64,000 nucleotides of DNA from Pseudomonadota bacterium (lineage in GTDB: Bacteria; Pseudomonadota; Alphaproteobacteria; Rhizobiales; Beijerinckiaceae). Where the stretch lies: positions 1 through 64,000 of the forward strand of contig JAEXGT010000106.1 of the NCBI GenBank assembly GCA_023450615.1. Reading direction: 5' to 3'. The notes under the pieces are model-generated. The model saw only the letters and a list, made by a program, of their open reading frames with translations. It did not search any database and had not been told where the DNA came from. This document shows positions 60,307 through 64,000 of the stretch, piece by piece. The position numbers and the translations under genes are program-made. Position 1 is the first letter of the stretch; each line of letters begins with the position of its first letter.

Positions 60307-60610
60307 CGATATATTTTCCTATGATATATGTTGCGCATCGCGCTTGTCGAACGAGTTAACCCAGTTTGCAAATTCCAGAAAGCTTCCTGGGTATTCCATT
60401 GAAGTTTGCCTTCCGAAAGCCATCATAAGTGATCACAAAGTGATGTTGGCCTGAAGAGATCCGATCAGTCCCAAATTAGAATGTTGTTTTGTCTCAAGGC
60501 ATGCTTCTTCAGCATGTGAGCTATGAACAGAAACTTCATTCTGTTGAAGATTGGTAAGCCGAGTTCTAAAGCCAGCATGAATTTACGCGCATTGTACCAG
60601 AGAGCTTAAA
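60307..60610. other. AT-rich intergenic stretch with no recognised gene
   Basis: Beyond the FAH terminator, about 300 nt of unusually AT-rich sequence lead to the next gene. I see no frame with coding character on either strand. CCAGAAAGCTTCCTGG at 60375-60390 is a nearly perfect 16-bp palindrome, possibly an operator. GTGATCAC lies at about 60429. The promoter of the next gene is presumably here. Confidence 0.4.
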
Positions 60611-61375
60611 ATGGTTGCTTACAGACGTTATCTCATTGCCTCGTCCCTTGCGCGCTTGATCAGAAAGGAGCGAGGCGGCAATCGGATCACCGAAGGCCAT
60701 TTTCCTAACCAAGCTGACCGAAGCTCTTTCGTTATCGTGGATGGTGACAAGGGTAGTCTCGTTCTTGTTCACGCAGGCCCTAACGGTCCAACCGAAGAGC
60801 GCACGGAAGTGCCACGCGCTCACGCGGAAGCTTTGCTCGATGTGACACCAGGAAAGATCGATTATCTTCTGACCAACCTAACGGTCGGCACGCGCGACGT
60901 GCAGATTGCGCGCTTCGTCACGCCAGGCCCCTTCGATATGATCGCTGTTTCTTTCGAGAGCGAGGAAGAGGCGCGGGATTTTCGCCCATTGTCCTGGTTC
61001 GGTCCGGACGTGACATCGGATGCAGCTTACCAGAACCGGGCGATCGCTCTGAACGGAGCACCGCAGGTGCCTGAGGTTCAGCTGACGAATGCTGCTCTTA
61101 ACAGCCTGCTCGACACGCTTGAGAACCGCCACGGCACGGGTCGCTCCTATGTGTCGCACGCAAGAAACGCTGATGTCGAGATCGTCCAGAGTGCGGCGCC
61201 TGCGGCCGCTCCTGAGCGGGGGGCGCCTGCTGCGCAAGGGCGCTCATCGGCGCAGACTCTCCAGGTATCGACCGATGTGGAGATTGCCGAGGACGAGAAC
61301 AACGATCTCAACCTCAGCATCGAAGACAATGTGATCAGGGAATTGGCGCGTTCCCTCCGGCCTCAAAGGCGGTAA
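60611..61375 (+). CDS. Degenerate CYTH-like protein with a disordered acidic tail
   Basis: The 254-residue protein resembles the CYTH fold (CyaB adenylate cyclase/thiamine-triphosphatase) in order and spacing over residues 1-160: a start like VAYRRYLIA, an RITEGHF beta strand, EERTEVPRAHAEALLDVT, KIDYLLTNLTVG, IAVSFESEEEARDF and WFGPDVTSDAAYQNRAIA. The usual N-terminal ExExK triad is missing; residues 3-6 read AYRR. The basic and acidic tunnel ligands also look thinned, so catalysis is doubtful. Residues about 175-254 are low complexity and acidic. The function is unknown. Confidence 0.6.
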   Translation: MVAYRRYLIASSLARLIRKERGGNRITEGHFPNQADRSSFVIVDGDKGSLVLVHAGPNGPTEERTEVPRAHAEALLDVTPGKIDYLLTNLTVGTRDVQIARFVTPGPFDMIAVSFESEEEARDFRPLSWFGPDVTSDAAYQNRAIALNGAPQVPEVQLTNAALNSLLDTLENRHGTGRSYVSHARNADVEIVQSAAPAAAPERGAPAAQGRSSAQTLQVSTDVEIAEDENNDLNLSIEDNVIRELARSLRPQRR

Positions 61376-61380
61376 GTTTC

Positions 61381-61411
61381 AAGGCCCGGTTCGAAAGATC
61401 CGGGCCTTTTC
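61381..61411 (+). terminator. Terminator after the CYTH-like gene
   Basis: AAGGCCCGG (61381-61389) pairs with CCGGGCCTT (61400-61408) around a 10-nt loop, followed by TTC. It sits between converging genes and ends right at the lytic transglycosylase stop. Confidence 0.8.
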
Positions 61412-62260
61412 TCAACTCGGCAGGACAATGCAGCTGCCGCCGAGAGAGCGTATCTTCTGACAAAGCTCTTCCGCACCCTTGCGGGATTCGGCAGGAGCGC
61501 GAACGCGATAGAAGGTCCTCGTCCCCCGGTAGCGCAGCCTCGTTCCGATGATCATAGGGCGCATATCCTTCAACACAGATGCATAGGTCAGGCTGGCCCG
61601 TCGATAGGAAGACAGGGCTCGTTCTTTCGAGAAGTTTCCCGCCAGTTGAACGCCCCAAGGTGCGAAGGGGGCTTCAATATCGTTGCTCTGGCCCGGCTGA
61701 CGCAGGCTTGCCACGATCTGATGGCAGCTCTCCGGCTTTGCCTTTGGTCCGCTTTCCTCCGCCGGTGCCGGTTTCTTTCGATCCTCCGCCCATTCCTCAA
61801 CGTCCCGCCCTGTAATCGCGACGACATAGTTTCTTGTCTCGAGGGGCAAGCTTCCTCGCCCTTCAAGCCATGAAGAAACCCGGTTGGGACCGCCGTTATA
61901 GGCGGCTGCTGCAAGGCCGAGATTGCCGAAACGTGCTGAGAGATCCGCAATCAGTTCCGCCGCTTTAGGGATTGCCTGTTCCGGGTCGAAGGGATCCAGC
62001 AGCCCGCGCTCCTTCGCCGTCCCTGGCATGAATTGCGCGACGCCTTGCGCACCTGCCGGGCTGACCACGCCCGTCCGAAAAGAGCTTTCTTGCCAGATGA
62101 GCTTCGTCAGAAACTCATGCGGGATATCTCGCTCCTGAGCCGATCCTTCGATGAGGCGGCATAAAGCCTGCTCGACCGTTTCACCTGAGGTGCTTGGTGC
62201 AGCCCAGCCGGCTCCGCAGGCAATCAAGAGCCCGCAGAGTGACGTTAGCCAGACGCGCAT
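61412..62260 (-). CDS. Lytic transglycosylase (SLT) with C-terminal SPOR-like domain
   Basis: The 282-residue exported enzyme has a signal peptide (MRVWLTSLCGLLIACGAGWA). The transglycosylase SLT domain spans about residues 40-170 with the catalytic Glu in IWQESSFRTGVVSPAGAQGV and downstream GVAQFMPGTA and AAAYNGGPNRV. After a Pro/Lys linker, the last 75 residues (FAPWGVQLAGNFSKERALSS) look like a SPOR peptidoglycan-binding domain. It cleaves glycan strands to give 1,6-anhydro-MurNAc ends. The ATG at 62260 starts at the signal peptide. Confidence 0.9.
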   Translation of the reverse strand: MRVWLTSLCGLLIACGAGWAAPSTSGETVEQALCRLIEGSAQERDIPHEFLTKLIWQESSFRTGVVSPAGAQGVAQFMPGTAKERGLLDPFDPEQAIPKAAELIADLSARFGNLGLAAAAYNGGPNRVSSWLEGRGSLPLETRNYVVAITGRDVEEWAEDRKKPAPAEESGPKAKPESCHQIVASLRQPGQSNDIEAPFAPWGVQLAGNFSKERALSSYRRASLTYASVLKDMRPMIIGTRLRYRGTRTFYRVRAPAESRKGAEELCQKIRSLGGSCIVLPS

Positions 62261-62306
62261 ATCACATTCCGTCAGAACAGCTTGGTGTGACAAGAAGAGT
62301 AGAAGG

Positions 62307-62774
62307 CTAGAGATAGGCGATCATTCTCCCCGCCAAGAGGGCAGCGATCCACGCAATCAATGAGATCAGAGCATAAGCTCGCGCTTCGGGCGGGAGTGCA
62401 CCTGAACGCAGGGCACCGTTGAAGCGAGCGTGAAAGAGAGCAACGTTGACGAGCCCGAGGGCAATGAAGGCAAGCTTTGCGAAAAAAGCCGGATTGATGC
62501 CAAGGGCACGCGCTTCGACGGCGAGCAGCAAAATTCCTGTCGGAATCTGCAATGCCAACCCTGCTGCTGCGAGGGGAATGGCATAGCGCCCGACTTGCTG
62601 AGCGTTCTTGCCATACTCGGCCAAGACCTTCAGGTCGAAGACGGCGATGCCGCCCACCACAAAGGCTGCCCCGAGCACGTGAAGAAGATTCCCCGCCGTA
62701 TAAAGCCAAGCCGAGTGGCGGCCGGCATGGCCTAGCCAAGATGCTTCCAGCGCGGCGAGCATCTCAGAATACAT
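62307..62774 (-). CDS. Four-helix membrane protein (DUF6644-like)
   Basis: The 155-residue protein has four hydrophobic segments (about 20-45, 65-85, 95-115, 130-150), and the GNLLHVLGAAFVVGGIAVFDLKVL stretch with one His and one Asp is typical of a small family now labelled DUF6644. Two conserved histidines may bind haem, as in related transmembrane proteins, but that is a guess. The stop of the DUF6152-like gene is 4 nt upstream, so both are cotranscribed. Function unknown. Confidence 0.72.
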   Translation of the reverse strand: MYSEMLAALEASWLGHAGRHSAWLYTAGNLLHVLGAAFVVGGIAVFDLKVLAEYGKNAQQVGRYAIPLAAAGLALQIPTGILLLAVEARALGINPAFFAKLAFIALGLVNVALFHARFNGALRSGALPPEARAYALISLIAWIAALLAGRMIAYL

Positions 62775-62778
62775 GGCA

Positions 62779-63132
62779 TCAACGCAGCTCGAAGGTCTTG
62801 TCGCCGATGATGATCCGCTCCGCTCTCATCTCGTTCTCAACCCGAGTGGAGGGATAGCCTTCAATGGTGACTTGGGTGCCAGGCTTGAGCATATCCGGGG
62901 CGAGCCCCCGGGCGCTCATGCGGAAAGGCGGAGCCAGGATTGCCTCCCAGCTCCTGTTGTCATGCATGACGGCAAGCGTCACGTGAGGGTTCTGCCAACT
63001 GGTCTGCTGGACTGAACTGTCGATGGAAAATTGCTTCGATGCGTCGTAGCTGCCCCAGCCATGGTGAGCAAAGGCAATGCTGCCGCTCAGCAGCACACTG
63101 GATATGGATAAGACGAACAGAGGATGCTTCAT
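62779..63132 (-). CDS. Exported DUF6152-like protein
   Basis: The 117-residue protein has a signal peptide (MKHPLFVLSISSVLLSGSIA, cleavage after AFA). The mature N-terminus is HHGWGSYD, a motif with two histidines typical of the DUF6152 group. A short OB-like beta-rich region follows (LKPGTQVTIEGYPSTR). It is probably periplasmic and may bind metal. It is paired with the four-helix gene after it, an arrangement I recall from other proteobacteria. Start ATG 63132. Confidence 0.75.
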   Translation of the reverse strand: MKHPLFVLSISSVLLSGSIAFAHHGWGSYDASKQFSIDSSVQQTSWQNPHVTLAVMHDNRSWEAILAPPFRMSARGLAPDMLKPGTQVTIEGYPSTRVENEMRAERIIIGDKTFELR

Positions 63133-63317
63133 TGTGAAACCCCTGCATCTGGTCAAGGCTCTCAGGGTTTACGCGGAGGGCGGGGCAGTCAAGTCATGTG
63201 CCGGATTTTCCGGAAAAGATCAGAGACTTGTGATCAACTGCAACAGGGTTGACCCTTCGGACGTCACCAAGGATAAGCTGGCTTCCAACGAATCAAAACC
63301 TTATCCGGGTGGATGCC

Positions 63318-63617
63318 ATGGCCTCGTTTTTGACTAACCTATGGACCCGTCTCGTGGGAGAGAGAGGCCGTGACAATGCCGAGAAGGCTGCTGCCGAGGC
63401 TGTAGAGTATAAAGGCTTTCGCATCCGCCCCGCGCCTTATGCCGCCAAGGGGCAGTTCCAAACGGCCGGAATCATTGAGAAGGATTTCGAAGACGGGATG
63501 AAAGAGCATCGCTTCGTGCGCGCGGAGACACATCCAAGCAAAGACGATGCCGCAGCCTTCGCCATCGCCAAAGGCAGGCAAATCATCGACGAACAGGGCG
63601 AACGTATGTTCGGCTGA
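63318..63617 (+). CDS. HlyU-like small protein
   Basis: The 99-residue protein begins MASFLTNLWTRLVGERGRDN; its middle (AEAVEYKGFRIRPAPYAAKGQFQTAG) and late EHRFVRAETHPSKDDAAAFAI match the HlyU/PF10115 family of small proteins, named after a Vibrio haemolysin activator. There is no DNA-binding motif visible to me, so regulation is uncertain. The ATG at 63318 was chosen over 63249 because the family begins there. It is divergent from the DUF6152-like gene and precedes the catalase. Confidence 0.8.
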   Translation: MASFLTNLWTRLVGERGRDNAEKAAAEAVEYKGFRIRPAPYAAKGQFQTAGIIEKDFEDGMKEHRFVRAETHPSKDDAAAFAIAKGRQIIDEQGERMFG

Positions 63618-63757
63618 GAGTTTGTTGCAAATCTCTTTCGGCTATTTCCTTTCCAGCACTCTGCATCAGGTATCCCTTGCTTAAAGCTGCGAGCCAGCGG
63701 CGGTGACGAGACTTGGCTCGGAGCCAAGCATTGTCCGCATTGGAAAGGGAGCGCCAG

Positions 63758-64000
63758 ATGGCTAACAAGTCAAAAGAGTCCAAGTCCGCAAATTCGTCGA
63801 CGCCCGGAGCTCCGGATCAGGTTCTAACGAACAGGCAGGGTCATCCCATTGCGAATAACCAGTCGCAGCGCACCGTCGGTGCGCGGGGCCCGGCGACGCT
63901 GGAAAACTATCAATTTCTCGAGAAGATCACTCATTTCGATCGCGAGCGGATTCCTGAGCGCGTCGTTCATGCGCGGGGTTTCGTATGCTATGGGGAGTTC
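63758..64000 (+). CDS. Catalase (N-terminus only; cut by window edge)
   Basis: An ATG at 63758 follows AAAGGGAG and opens a frame that runs to the right edge (81 codons). The first 30 residues are polar, then VLTNRQGHPIANNQSQRTVG, and FDRERIPERVVHARGF, the signature of the catalase N-terminus that precedes the distal haem His. It will be a haem catalase protecting against hydrogen peroxide. The remainder and its clade lie beyond the window. Confidence 0.93.
   Translation, partial: MANKSKESKSANSSTPGAPDQVLTNRQGHPIANNQSQRTVGARGPATLENYQFLEKITHFDRERIPERVVHARGFVCYGEF

Noticed and set aside
1..64000. Insertion sequences, prophage, CRISPR arrays, tRNA genes, full rRNA genes
   Set aside because: No transposase, integrase, spaced direct-repeat array or tRNA cloverleaf was recognised. 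The only rRNA-like piece is the short element before prfC.

Overview
This is a dense, GC-rich chromosomal segment of an alphaproteobacterium. The likely order is Hyphomicrobiales, possibly a Methylobacteriaceae or Microvirga-like lineage; this is inferred from codon use, the families present and the gene style, not from any marker search. No insertion sequence, prophage, CRISPR array, tRNA or complete rRNA gene was seen. Both edges cut genes: a GNAT acetyltransferase on the left and a catalase on the right.

Region 1 (1-9500) is housekeeping: the potassium transporter kup, ispG of the MEP isoprenoid pathway, a Zur-type Fur regulator, a probable electron-transfer-flavoprotein lysine methyltransferase overlapping a GT4 glycosyltransferase, then a SemiSWEET protein, topoisomerase IB, a small exported protein and a metallo-beta-lactamase-fold hydrolase. 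Region 2 (9500-12200) is a cyanide-insensitive-type cytochrome bd oxidase (cydA, cydB and a DUF2474 mini-subunit). Region 3 (12200-16600) has a coiled-coil membrane protein and a type I secretion ABC/HlyD pair that ends at a clear terminator. Region 4 (16770-22620) is a trehalose cluster: trehalose-6-phosphate synthase fused to a membrane sensor-like module, trehalose-6-phosphate phosphatase, a GH15 hydrolase and glucokinase. Together these could make trehalose and return it to glucose-6-phosphate. Region 5 (22690-27200) has an aspartoacylase-like hydrolase, prfC and an orphan HWE histidine kinase. A short stretch resembling the 3' end of 16S rRNA lies upstream of prfC; read on the other strand it is a perfect Shine-Dalgarno followed by a 24-codon frame and a terminator.

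Region 6 (27350-40570) is the most system-like part, a peptidoglycan-recycling and amino-sugar locus. The minus strand carries anmK, a class-C beta-lactamase-fold hydrolase, murQ, a BadF-type kinase, a PfkB kinase and a DUF3088 protein. Divergent from anmK are a solute-binding protein, two permeases (no ATPase) and a GNAT protein. Converging on these is a second operon: a BadF-type amino-sugar kinase, a GntR regulator, an SIS-domain deaminase and nagA. A similar motif lies in three upstream regions, suggesting one GntR regulon that imports cell-wall fragments and converts anhydro-MurNAc and GlcNAc to fructose-6-phosphate.

Region 7 (40760-45520) is thiBPQ behind a TPP riboswitch, followed by a SolA-type flavoprotein oxidase. 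Region 8 (45730-54570) has an apparently N-terminally shortened HWE kinase, tex, a YegD-like Hsp70, ppc and a 57-residue basic protein followed by a perfect 34-bp palindrome. Region 9 (54680-60270) has a DapA-family protein, an SDR without the usual catalytic Tyr/Lys, a chromate transporter, a LOG protein, a proline-rich peptide and an FAH-family protein. Region 10 (60270-64000) has a degenerate CYTH-like protein, a lytic transglycosylase with a SPOR-like tail, a DUF6644/DUF6152 pair, a HlyU-like protein and the start of a catalase.
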